From Endomicrobiaceae bacterium (GTDB lineage Bacteria; Elusimicrobiota; Endomicrobiia; Endomicrobiales; Endomicrobiaceae), in the NCBI GenBank assembly GCA_028690485.1, contig JAQVBD010000012.1, positions 1 through 37,668 of the forward strand: DNA of 37,668 nucleotides, read 5' to 3'. How positions within the stretch are numbered: position 1 is the first letter of the stretch; every line of letters begins with the position of its first letter. A program made the position numbers and the translations under genes. The notes under the pieces are model-generated. The model had not been told where the DNA came from. It saw only the letters and a list, made by a program, of their open reading frames with translations, and did not search any database. Positions 17,068-25,466 of this stretch are shown piece after piece.

Positions 17068-17632
17068 CTATATAACTGATATAGTAAGAAAAAATAAAAC
17101 TGAAATATATTTTATAAAATTTTGTAAAATATTAAATCTATTTGTTCAGCTTACAATTATATTTTTATTAGTGAGTTCTGTATATTTATACAATAAAATA
17201 AATGAATATAATGAAAATATAAAACAGATAAAACAATCGATAGAAGAAAAAAGACAATCTAATAATATGGATGCCGTTGAAAAAGAATGGAATGGTTATT
17301 ATTTTAAATTGACAGCAATGAAAGAACAGTTGAGTAAAAATACGAATTACGGTTTGATTTTTAAGGAATTAGGGAATTTCTTGCCAAGTGATGATTTTAT
17401 TACAACAGCTGCTGCAAATGATACAAATATGTTGATTAATTTAAATTTAGGTAAAAATAAATTAAAAGAGCTGAAAAATGTTTATGACTATGAAAATGTA
17501 TTAAAAATGGCTTTTGACAGAAGTGTATATTTTGATAAAAATATAAAGATAGAGTTGTTATATGAAGATAAAATTGATAATAAGCTTATTAATTTGTTAA
17601 AAGTTAATATGCCAATATATTCGAGGAAGTGA
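17054..17632 (+). CDS. pilN: PilN-like type IV pilus inner-membrane protein
   Basis: A 192-residue bitopic protein. A short cytoplasmic N-terminus ('YRINYITDIVRKNK') contains an INYI motif close to the INLLP-type motif that docks PilN onto PilM. One transmembrane helix (about 30-52) and a coiled-coil-prone periplasmic region ('NKINEYNENIKQIKQSIEEK') follow. Sequence identity to PilN is weak by eye; the call rests on topology, motif and position between pilM and a pilO-like gene. The ATG at 17054 is set by AAGGAG at 17041-17046. Confidence 0.78.
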   Translation: MYRINYITDIVRKNKTEIYFIKFCKILNLFVQLTIIFLLVSSVYLYNKINEYNENIKQIKQSIEEKRQSNNMDAVEKEWNGYYFKLTAMKEQLSKNTNYGLIFKELGNFLPSDDFITTAAANDTNMLINLNLGKNKLKELKNVYDYENVLKMAFDRSVYFDKNIKIELLYEDKIDNKLINLLKVNMPIYSRK

Positions 17633-17636
17633 TTAT

Positions 17637-18554
17637 ATGAATATTAATATGACAAATAGAAATTTTGCTTTTTTTGTAAATTTAATCGTTTTTATTGTTA
17701 TTATGTCTGGCATATATATATTTGTGTATTCAAAATATAATAGCATGTTAAACGAAAAAAAGATTATTTATGACAGATTTAATGCTATTAATATGCAATT
17801 AAATGATTTTTCAAACATACAGAGAAGTATAGATGAACAAAAAGACAAGATAACTGAAATAATATCTGAATATGAAGATTTTTTTATTCCTAATGATGAA
17901 ATAGTGAATAGATATAAGGTTCAGGTAATAAAATTACTTAAACAATATGAAATTCAATCTACTGATGATAATATCAAACAAATACAAAAAGAAGGAAATA
18001 ATATAGTTTTGACATTAAATTTAAAAGCTACATATGATCAAGTTTATAAATTTTTGTTTGATATAGAAAAATTTTCAACAGTTTCAAATGTTACAATGTC
18101 ATATACAGGTAATGTCACAATTGATTGCAGCCCTGTTCTTTATTCGTCATCTATTAATGACTATTTTAGTGGAAGAGTTGAACAGTCTATTGATGAAATT
18201 TCAGCAAAAGGGTATTTTAAAGAAATCTCTGATAAAATATTTTCGTCAATGGATGTCGGATATGTTCCTACTTGGAGAGATTTATTGCCTGTTCCTAGAA
18301 ATCCTTTCATTTCAGGTTTTGTTAAGAAAAAAGTTGTACAAAAATATGTTAGCCAACCTGTTATTTCTAGAGCTGTACCGGTTATTGTATTAGAAGGTAT
18401 CATGTATGAAACTAAAAATCCTATTGTTATTATAGAAGGACAGCTTTATCCTAAAGGGGCAATTTATAAAGGTGCTAAAATTATAAAGATAGAACAGAAT
18501 TCAATAACTGTTGATTTTTATGGAAAAAATTATACAATAAAAATGTTAAACTAG
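17637..18554 (+). CDS. pilO: PilO-like protein with a PilP/GspB-like C-terminal domain
   Basis: A 305-residue protein. Residues 12-32 are a single membrane anchor. A coiled coil (about 33-80, 'NEKKIIYDRFNAINMQLNDF...') and a ferredoxin-like PilO region (about 90-150, 'VIKLLKQYEIQS', 'ATYDQVYKFLFDIEKF') follow. After a linker with 'DLLPVPRNPF', residues 245-305 form a short beta-rich domain, 'IVLEGIMYETKNPIVIIEG', '...GAKIIKIEQNSITVDFYG', with the pattern of PilP, GspB or GspC homology domains that contact the secretin. Normal PilO is about 200 residues, so this looks like a natural PilO-PilP type fusion. AGGAAG (17624-17629) precedes the ATG. Confidence 0.75.
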   Translation: MNINMTNRNFAFFVNLIVFIVIMSGIYIFVYSKYNSMLNEKKIIYDRFNAINMQLNDFSNIQRSIDEQKDKITEIISEYEDFFIPNDEIVNRYKVQVIKLLKQYEIQSTDDNIKQIQKEGNNIVLTLNLKATYDQVYKFLFDIEKFSTVSNVTMSYTGNVTIDCSPVLYSSSINDYFSGRVEQSIDEISAKGYFKEISDKIFSSMDVGYVPTWRDLLPVPRNPFISGFVKKKVVQKYVSQPVISRAVPVIVLEGIMYETKNPIVIIEGQLYPKGAIYKGAKIIKIEQNSITVDFYGKNYTIKMLN

Positions 18555-18563
18555 GGAGAAAAG

Positions 18564-19832
18564 ATGAAGAAAAAAATTCTTGTGTTTTTAGTCGCTATTT
18601 TGGTTTCATGTTCTGGTTTTGTCTATGCTGTGAATGAAAAAACTGAAAAAGAAGTAACTTCTATTGGATTAATATCTATTGATTTCCAGGGAACAACATT
18701 GTACACAGTATTAAATGTTCTTAGTATGAAAACCGGTATGAGACTGATTACAGATACAACATTATATGATAAAAAAATAATGTTATCTTTAAAAGATGTT
18801 ACAGCTGAAGAAGCGTTGAATGCTTTGTTAGATACATATGATTTATATTATGTTAAACAAGGTGATGCTAATATTTATGTTATAAAAAGTAAAGCAGACG
18901 GTAGCCATATTACAGTTTCAAGAGTAATATTTTGCAATTATGCAAAAGCATCTGATTTAGAAAAAATATTAGAAACGAGATTATCCAAAGGCGGTAAAAT
19001 AGTTTCTGACATTAGAACAAATTCTGTAATTATTACAGATCTTGCAGACAGTATAGATAAAATGGAAAGTCTTATTAGGTCTTTAGATGTTCCAACTCAA
19101 CAAGTTATGCTTGAAGCGAAAATTGTTGATGTCAACTTGTCATCAGGGCTTTCTTTAGGAACAAAATGGAATGAAACTTATAGAAATGGATTAGTTAATC
19201 CTGTTTCAGGTTTAAACAATTTTACATATAGCACGCCTATGGGAACAGCTGCCGGGTTAGGATTAAATAAGTCTTTTGGTAAAATAGGAGTTTCTATTTT
19301 AGAAGGAGATTGGAATATTAATGCAATAATAGAGGCTGGAATAGAAGATAAAAATGCTAAAGTTCTTTCAAATCCTAAATTATTAGTTTTAAACAATCAA
19401 GAAGCTACAATTGATATAGTAGAAGAAGTACCTTATTTAGAGAGTAAGACAACATCTGCTTCAACAGGTGATACTTCTGGGACAACAGCTTTTAAACAAG
19501 TTGGTATTAAGTTGAAAGTTAAACCTCAAATTAATAGAGATGGTTCTATCGTTTTATCAGTTTCTCCTGAGCAGAGTTACAGAACAGGTGAGACTATTGG
19601 TACAGATAATACACCTGTAATTAATACAAGTAAAACAACAACGACATTAATGTTAAGAAGCGGAGAAACAGCAGCTATTGGTGGATTAATAAGAGAATCT
19701 GAAGATAGTACAATAAATAAAGTTCCATTATTAGGTGATATTCCAATTATAGGTTATTTATTTAAAGGGTACACAAAAAATAAAACCAGATATGAACTCA
19801 CGATCTTTATAACAGCAAAAATTGTAAATTAA
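18564..19832 (+). CDS. pilQ: Secretin (PilQ/GspD family)
   Basis: A 422-residue outer-membrane channel subunit. A signal peptide (1-22, ending 'GFVYA') also contains 'LVSC', which could be a lipobox. An N0/STN-like domain ('IDFQGTTLYTVLNVLSMKTG', about 38-107) and one N1 domain (about 115-175, 'NSVIITDLADSIDKMESLIRSLD') precede the secretin core from about 185 ('MLEAKIVDVN', 'VLSNPKLLVLNNQEA', 'VGIKLKVKPQI', 'SGETAAIGGLI', 'PLLGDIPIIGYLF'). It is shorter than typical PilQ (600-700 residues): no AMIN domains and only one N1. GGGAG precedes the ATG. Confidence 0.93.
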   Translation: MKKKILVFLVAILVSCSGFVYAVNEKTEKEVTSIGLISIDFQGTTLYTVLNVLSMKTGMRLITDTTLYDKKIMLSLKDVTAEEALNALLDTYDLYYVKQGDANIYVIKSKADGSHITVSRVIFCNYAKASDLEKILETRLSKGGKIVSDIRTNSVIITDLADSIDKMESLIRSLDVPTQQVMLEAKIVDVNLSSGLSLGTKWNETYRNGLVNPVSGLNNFTYSTPMGTAAGLGLNKSFGKIGVSILEGDWNINAIIEAGIEDKNAKVLSNPKLLVLNNQEATIDIVEEVPYLESKTTSASTGDTSGTTAFKQVGIKLKVKPQINRDGSIVLSVSPEQSYRTGETIGTDNTPVINTSKTTTTLMLRSGETAAIGGLIRESEDSTINKVPLLGDIPIIGYLFKGYTKNKTRYELTIFITAKIVN

Positions 19833-19843
19833 GGATTTAAAAC

Positions 19844-20413
19844 ATGGAAAATGAAAATGTTACGAAAGTATTAATTATAGAAGATGAGCCAAGTGAGAGA
19901 TTGAGTTTAAAAGCATCTTTGGAAGCTGTTGGAATGCAGGTAGAAGCTGTTGAGACGGGGTTAGAAGCAGAATCTTTAGTTAAAGATATGTTTTTTGATG
20001 TTTTAATAGTTGATTATAGATTACCTGATATAGATGGTTTAAATTTAATAAAAAAATTAAATTTGATTTCATCTGATTTAATACCAATAGTTGTAACTGC
20101 ATACAGCTCTGTTGAAATTGCTGTTGAAGCTATGAGGATGGGTGCATATGACTATATGGTAAAACCATTAAACATTGATTCTTTATTAAAAACTATTGAA
20201 ACAATGCTGTTTGATAGAGAATCTCTTATTAATGGAAGAAAAAAATTAACACAAATGGTTGGATCTAATATGAATTATGTATACAAAGATGAAGATGTGA
20301 CGGTTATATCTGCATTTGATTCTAATGTTTTATTAGATAAAACAGAAATTTCTGTAATGGATAAAATAAAAGTTATCTTTAATACAGTAAAAAATTATTA
20401 TTGGGGTTCATAA
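19844..20413 (+). CDS. Stand-alone response regulator receiver protein
   Basis: A 189-residue CheY-like receiver. Acidic pocket 'IIEDE' (about 11-15), phospho-acceptor D57 in 'VLIVDYRLPD', T85 in 'VVTAYSS' and K107 in 'YMVKPLN'. The receiver resembles NtrC-type domains but no AAA+ or DNA-binding domain follows. The last ~65 residues ('LTQMVGSNMNYVYKDED...') are unrecognised. No histidine kinase gene is in the window. Its place between the secretin gene and the secreted repeat protein suggests control of pilus assembly or activity by phosphorylation. AAGGA precedes the ATG. Confidence 0.88.
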   Translation: MENENVTKVLIIEDEPSERLSLKASLEAVGMQVEAVETGLEAESLVKDMFFDVLIVDYRLPDIDGLNLIKKLNLISSDLIPIVVTAYSSVEIAVEAMRMGAYDYMVKPLNIDSLLKTIETMLFDRESLINGRKKLTQMVGSNMNYVYKDEDVTVISAFDSNVLLDKTEISVMDKIKVIFNTVKNYYWGS

Positions 20414-20414
20414 A

Positions 20415-21212
20415 ATGATAATAAAGAAAATGTTGCTTTTAGGTTTAGTAGTTGTTTTATTTTCATCTCTTTCTTTTGCCGGGATAAAAAGTTATGGAAA
20501 TGAAGAATTAGTGAATAGTGAACAATCTAATAGTCCGGAATTCAAAAAGGTTAATATAAAGAGAGAGCTGGCCAAAGCGAAAAATGCTTATTTCCAAGGT
20601 GATTTGGAAAAAGCAGAGCAATATATTGATATCATTTTAAATGTATCAAGTGATAATTTAAAAGCAACGGAATTAAAAAATAAAATTTTAGTTTTAAGGG
20701 AAAAAATATCTTTTTTTAAGAAAGCTGTTGTTAGTGACTATGCAATAGAATTAAAAAGGGCTGTTAAAGATGGCAATTGTTATGAAGGTTTTTTGTTTAT
20801 AAAAAAGATTAATTCTCTAATACCAGAGGAAGATGTAACATCGTATTATCTTAGATTATCTGATGAGAAAGATTTAATCGCATCAACTATTGAAAATGAA
20901 AATGATAAAAAGGAATTTTTAAATTCAATTGAATATTTCAAAGACGGTAAATTTTTAAAGGCTAGCAGATTAATTTCAAAACTTTCTAAAAAATATCCTA
21001 AATTTGAGGATTTTGTTGGTATGAGTAGATGTTATATTTTACAAGAAACAAGTACAAAACGAATTTCAATGTATTATAAAGAAGCTCTGAAAAATATAAA
21101 ATATAACAGATATGGTAAAGCAAAAGATTGTATTGAACTTGGTTATATTTTACAACCTGAAAATATAAAATTGATAACGTTGATGGAACAAATTAACATG
21201 GAATTAATGTAG
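20415..21212 (+). CDS. Secreted TPR-like helical-repeat protein
   Basis: A 265-residue protein with a signal peptide (about 1-23, 'MLLLGLVVVLFSSLSFA') and a periplasmic or surface helical body. Repeated patterns such as 'AKNAYFQGDLEKAEQYIDIIL', 'SIEYFKDGKFLKASRLISKL' and 'ALKNIKYNRYGKAKDCIELG' match tetratricopeptide-type helix pairs. It starts one base after the receiver gene's stop. In pilus systems TPR proteins such as PilF/PilW act as pilotins for the secretin; this one has no lipobox Cys after the signal, so such a role is only a possibility. Confidence 0.7.
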   Translation: MIIKKMLLLGLVVVLFSSLSFAGIKSYGNEELVNSEQSNSPEFKKVNIKRELAKAKNAYFQGDLEKAEQYIDIILNVSSDNLKATELKNKILVLREKISFFKKAVVSDYAIELKRAVKDGNCYEGFLFIKKINSLIPEEDVTSYYLRLSDEKDLIASTIENENDKKEFLNSIEYFKDGKFLKASRLISKLSKKYPKFEDFVGMSRCYILQETSTKRISMYYKEALKNIKYNRYGKAKDCIELGYILQPENIKLITLMEQINMELM

Positions 21213-21219
21213 TTTTTAA

Positions 21220-22794
21220 ATGACTCTTAAAAATAGATTTTTAATAGCTGCTTTTGTTGTTTTTGCCGTATCATTTATTTCGAGAATCAATGTCTTAGAT
21301 AATTTGTTTGTTTTGGATGATTTTACTTTAATAATTGGTAACACATTCGTTCACAGCTTAAATAATATTTTAGAAGTTCTCAATCCTAAAAATATATTTT
21401 ATGTGTTACCAATACGTTGTGGAGCTAGACCTCTTGCTGTTGCCTCTTTAATTATTGATTATTCTGCTTTTGGTATTAATCCATTTGGTTATCATGTAGT
21501 TAATTTATTAATTCATTCTGTTAATTCTGTTCTTGTTTTTGTATTTGTGTATTTCTTTAATTATAAAAAAACTATAATTTACCCATTGATTGCTTCTTTG
21601 TTTTTTTCATTACATCCAATTCAAAGTGAAGTCATTAATGTTATCAGTTTTAGAGCGGATTTATTGTTAGTATTTTTTTATCTGTTAGCTTTAATTTTTG
21701 TTAATTTACTGCAACAATATTATAAAAATAATAAATTATTATATGTTTTAATTTTCATAACAATTTGTTGTGCTTTTTTTACAAAAGAAAATGCAATAAT
21801 ATTACCAATAGTGTTGCTGTTGTTTTCTGCTTTTTTATATAAAGATAAACAATTAAATAAATTTGCGATTGTTTCTTTTATCGTTATTATTTTCTTTTTT
21901 TTATTTTTTTGGATAACAAGATTTCCTGTTCCTTTATTTTATACGATATATCCTAATTTAGATGGGAATATCACACCTCTTGTTAGTCTTTTTACATATT
22001 TTAATACAATAATAGCATCTCTATTTTATAATATTATCCATATTGCTTATCCTGTCAACCTTTCGGTAGATTATATCGTTAAATCTTCAGTTTATGTTAA
22101 TATTGGAATATTTGTTTTTATTATCTCAATAATCTATTTATTTTTTTATAAAATAAAAGATAAAAATATTAAAATTTTCATCTTATTAACAATACTTACA
22201 TATTTACCGGTTAGTAATATTATTCCATTAGTTAATACAGTTGCAGACAGGTATATGTATATGCCTATGGTTGCTATATCAATATTATTTGGACTTGTAA
22301 TATTTAAAATTATGGGTACAATAAACAAAATAATAATATATGTTTTTATAATATCTTTATTTGCATTATTTACTATTATTTCCTATCAAAGAGGAGAAGA
22401 CTTTCGTAATTCCTATACATTGTATTCTGATGCAATTATAAAAAATCCAAATAATATTAGAACAGTATATAATATGGGGGTTGCTTATTTTTCCAATGGG
22501 GAATATGATAAAGCAATAATAGAGTTCGTTAAAATTAGTAAAATAAATCCTGTATATATGAGAGATAAAATTTGGCTTCTTACAGCAATGTCATATGATG
22601 AACAAAATAACAAAAATTTAGCACAACAGTATTACTATAAAGCATTTTTATTAAATCCGTTAGATGATGAAATAAGAGATAATTTTATTTATTCATTTAC
22701 TTCTTTTGAAGAGGCAAAAAAATATATTTTAACTAATACGGTCAGATTAAATGATAATATTTATACCGCATTACAAAAACGGTCAAAAATATAA
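21220..22794 (+). CDS. TMTC-like GT-C membrane glycosyltransferase with C-terminal TPRs
   Basis: A 524-residue polytopic protein with about ten membrane helices, then TPRs near 410-490 ('NIRTVYNMGVAYFSNGEYDKAIIEF', 'AMSYDEQNNKNLAQQYYYKAF'). Features match TMTC/O-mannosyltransferase-like GT-C enzymes: 'FVLDDF' with D33-D34 in the first outer loop, 'RPLAVASLIIDYSAFGINPF', 'YHVVNLLIHSVN', 'SLHPIQSEVINVISFRADLL', 'FTKENAIILP' and 'ADRYMYMP'. Such enzymes take polyprenyl-phosphate sugars and glycosylate exported proteins. Seven bases after the helical-repeat gene and last in the pilus operon, it could modify pilins; that is inference. Confidence 0.78.
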   Translation: MTLKNRFLIAAFVVFAVSFISRINVLDNLFVLDDFTLIIGNTFVHSLNNILEVLNPKNIFYVLPIRCGARPLAVASLIIDYSAFGINPFGYHVVNLLIHSVNSVLVFVFVYFFNYKKTIIYPLIASLFFSLHPIQSEVINVISFRADLLLVFFYLLALIFVNLLQQYYKNNKLLYVLIFITICCAFFTKENAIILPIVLLLFSAFLYKDKQLNKFAIVSFIVIIFFFLFFWITRFPVPLFYTIYPNLDGNITPLVSLFTYFNTIIASLFYNIIHIAYPVNLSVDYIVKSSVYVNIGIFVFIISIIYLFFYKIKDKNIKIFILLTILTYLPVSNIIPLVNTVADRYMYMPMVAISILFGLVIFKIMGTINKIIIYVFIISLFALFTIISYQRGEDFRNSYTLYSDAIIKNPNNIRTVYNMGVAYFSNGEYDKAIIEFVKISKINPVYMRDKIWLLTAMSYDEQNNKNLAQQYYYKAFLLNPLDDEIRDNFIYSFTSFEEAKKYILTNTVRLNDNIYTALQKRSKI

Positions 22795-22873
22795 TAATAT
22801 TAAAATATGAAGTAATAATAATAAGACAAATTTATTATCTCTACAATTCAGTATGTTTTATATCAATAAAATC

Positions 22874-22902
22874 TTGATAAAAATGCCAAAAACTTGTAAA
22901 AT
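22874..22902 (+). promoter_or_regulatory. Promoter of the nucleotidyltransferase-hisS-Tad gene string
   Basis: TTGATA (22874-22879), a 17-base spacer, then TAAAAT (22897-22902): each hexamer has one mismatch to consensus. The ATG is 50 bases downstream with GAGAGGTG as ribosome-binding site. Confidence 0.65.
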
Positions 22903-22952
22903 CTAATAATATAATTTTAAAAAAATAAAAATAAAAATTTGAGAGGTGCAAA

Positions 22953-25451
22953 ATGCAAGCTGTCATTATGGCAGGAGGTTTTGGCACGAGGCTCAGACCT
23001 ATTACCAGCAGTATTCCTAAACCTATGGCTCCAGTGGCTAACAAACCAATGTTAAGTCACATTGTTGAATTACTTAAAAAATATTCTTTTAAAGATTTAA
23101 CAATGATGTTATATTATCAACCGGAAATAATTACAAATTATTTTGGGAATGGTTCAAGTTTGGGTGTAAATATAAAATATTTGAGACCGGAATCCGATTT
23201 AGGTACAGCCGGCAGTGTCGGTTTTGCAAAAGATGATATAAATGGAACATTTCTTGTCATATCAGGAGATGTTTTAACTGATTTTGACATATCAAAAGCT
23301 ATTGAATTCCATAAACAAAAAAAAGCAATTGCTACAATGGTTTTAACCAGAGTATCAAATCCTTTACAATTTGGTGTTGTTATCACTGATAAAGACGGCA
23401 AAATAGAAAGATTTTTAGAAAAACCATCTTGGGGCGAAGTTTTTTCCGATACAATAAATACAGGTATATATATATTAGAGCCGGAAGTTTTTGATTATAT
23501 ACCGGAGAATAAAGATGTGGATTTTTCAAAAGATTTATATCCTAGGCTTCTTAAAGAAAATAAAGGTTTGTATGGTTATGTAGCAGAAGGATATTGGAAA
23601 GATATTGGCAATCATGATGAATATAGGTTTGCACATTATGATATTCTTGACGGCAAAGTTAAAATTGATGTGCCTGGTGTAAAAAAAGAAATAGATGGAA
23701 AAACTGTAATTATTGGTGAGAACACAGTAATTGAAGATGGTGTCATTTTTGACAGTAATGTTATTGTTGGAAATAACACTATAATCAAAAAAGGTGCAAG
23801 AATTGGTAAGTCAGTAATTGGATCCGATGTTACAATTGGAGAGAGTTCATTAATTTTAGGTTCAGTATTGTGGAATGGTGTATCTGTAGGAAGTGAAGCA
23901 AGCTTAAAAGAAGTAGTTATAGGTGCATCGACAAAGTTAGGAGAAAGATCTTCCGTTCAGGTTGGGACAATCATCGCAGACGAATGCAATATAGGCGCAG
24001 ATGCAACCATAAGAGCAAACTTAAGAATTTGGCCACATAAAATTGTTGAAAAAGGTGCTATTCTTTCTTCCAGTTTAGTTTGGGGTGAAAGATGGAATAA
24101 AGCATTATTTAATGCTTATGGTACTATTACAGGACTTGGTAATATAGAAATAACACCTGAATTCGCTGCAAAAATAGGTTCTGCTTATGGAGCATATGTT
24201 GGCAGCGGTGCATATGTTGTTATATCAAGAGATGATCATAGAACGACAAGAATGATAAAAAGAGGATTGATATCAGGATTGTTATCTGCCGGTGTTAATG
24301 TCGGAGATATGTTGAGTTCATCTATTCCTGTTGCAAGATACGAAATTGGTAATGACGGCGAAATAGGTGGAATTCATATAAGACAATCTCCTTATGATGC
24401 AAGGCTTATAGATATTAAATTTTTTGATAAATTTGGTGGCGATATTTCTATAAACCAAGAAAAATCTATTGAACAATTATTTTTTAGAGAAGATTTTAAA
24501 AGAGCAAATATGGATGAAGTTGGAGAAATTACAGTTCCTCCTAGAGCATTAGAATATTATAAAACCGGTTATTTAGATATAATCAAGAAAAAACAGACAA
24601 TAAATAAAATAAAGATAGTTATAGATTATGCGCACTCTTCTGCTTCAATGGTGTTTCCTGCAATATTAGGGGAATTAGGCGTAGATGTAGTTGCATTAAA
24701 TGCATATATAGATGCAAAAAAAATAACAAAAACAAGAGAAGAATTTGTAGAATCATTAAATCAATTATCAGATATTGTTACAACTTTAAAAGCCAGTGCA
24801 GGTTTCCTTATTGATAATGGAGCAGAAAAGTTATTTTTAGTTGATGAGAAAGGCAAAATAATGGATGATGAAACAGCTATGCTTGTTATGGCATATCTTG
24901 TAATGATAACCTACAAAACCGGAACTATTGCAGTTCCGGTAACCGTTTCATCTGTTATTGACGAACTTGCAGAAAAATTTGATTTTAAAATTAAAAGAAC
25001 CGGAACAAGTCCGCGAAATATTATGAATGCAACTAAAGATGAAAAAGTTATTTTTGTAGCAGATTGTCGTGGTGGATTTATTTTCCCTGAATTTCAACAA
25101 GCTTTTGATGCAATGTATTCTATTGGTAAATTGATAGAAATGCTAACACAAAATAATTTAACAATCAGTAGAATTAGAAGGGAAATTCCATCATTTGAGG
25201 TTTTTCATACGACTATTCCTTGTTCTTGGGATAAAAAAGGTCAGACAATGAGAAATGCTATTGAAAATACAAAAGATAAAAGGACAGAACTGATAGATGG
25301 TGTCAAAGTGTTTTTAAACAATGGGTGGGTCTTGTTGTTGCCGGATCCTGATGAGGCATATTTCCATATTTGGGCAGAAGCAAAAGATAAAACAACAGCA
25401 AAAGGTTTCATAGATATGTACACAGACAAAATTAGGCAGTGGCAGAAATAA
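22953..25451 (+). CDS. Mannose-1-phosphate guanylyltransferase-type nucleotidyltransferase fused to a degenerate phosphomannomutase domain
   Basis: An 832-residue protein. Residues 1-235 are a sugar-1-phosphate nucleotidyltransferase ('AVIMAGGFGTRLRPIT', K23 in 'PKPM', 'LGTAGSVGFA', 'ISGDVLTDFD', 'RFLEKPSW'). Residues 250-370 are a left-handed beta helix of hexapeptides ('VIGENTVIEDGVIF', 'SVIGSDVTIG'). The rest has the phosphohexomutase fold but lacks its catalytic motifs: TASHNP is replaced by 'HIRQSPYD' (475-482) and DGDADR by 'DNGAEK' (621-626). The same fusion occurs in cyanobacteria and several other phyla. It probably makes GDP-mannose (or another NDP-sugar) for surface glycans. The next gene encodes an intact mutase. 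Confidence 0.9.
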   Translation: MQAVIMAGGFGTRLRPITSSIPKPMAPVANKPMLSHIVELLKKYSFKDLTMMLYYQPEIITNYFGNGSSLGVNIKYLRPESDLGTAGSVGFAKDDINGTFLVISGDVLTDFDISKAIEFHKQKKAIATMVLTRVSNPLQFGVVITDKDGKIERFLEKPSWGEVFSDTINTGIYILEPEVFDYIPENKDVDFSKDLYPRLLKENKGLYGYVAEGYWKDIGNHDEYRFAHYDILDGKVKIDVPGVKKEIDGKTVIIGENTVIEDGVIFDSNVIVGNNTIIKKGARIGKSVIGSDVTIGESSLILGSVLWNGVSVGSEASLKEVVIGASTKLGERSSVQVGTIIADECNIGADATIRANLRIWPHKIVEKGAILSSSLVWGERWNKALFNAYGTITGLGNIEITPEFAAKIGSAYGAYVGSGAYVVISRDDHRTTRMIKRGLISGLLSAGVNVGDMLSSSIPVARYEIGNDGEIGGIHIRQSPYDARLIDIKFFDKFGGDISINQEKSIEQLFFREDFKRANMDEVGEITVPPRALEYYKTGYLDIIKKKQTINKIKIVIDYAHSSASMVFPAILGELGVDVVALNAYIDAKKITKTREEFVESLNQLSDIVTTLKASAGFLIDNGAEKLFLVDEKGKIMDDETAMLVMAYLVMITYKTGTIAVPVTVSSVIDELAEKFDFKIKRTGTSPRNIMNATKDEKVIFVADCRGGFIFPEFQQAFDAMYSIGKLIEMLTQNNLTISRIRREIPSFEVFHTTIPCSWDKKGQTMRNAIENTKDKRTELIDGVKVFLNNGWVLLLPDPDEAYFHIWAEAKDKTTAKGFIDMYTDKIRQWQK

Positions 25452-25466
25452 TAGGAGAGAAATACA

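Noticed and set aside
19844-20413. PilR/NtrC-type transcription activator
   Set aside because: The receiver resembles NtrC but the protein ends after a short tail with no AAA+ or helix-turn-helix region.
22795-22952. A possible tRNA, small RNA or terminator hairpin in the gap before the nucleotidyltransferase
   Set aside because: No cloverleaf and no GC-containing stem followed by T's could be found; only the promoter at 22874-22902 is supported.
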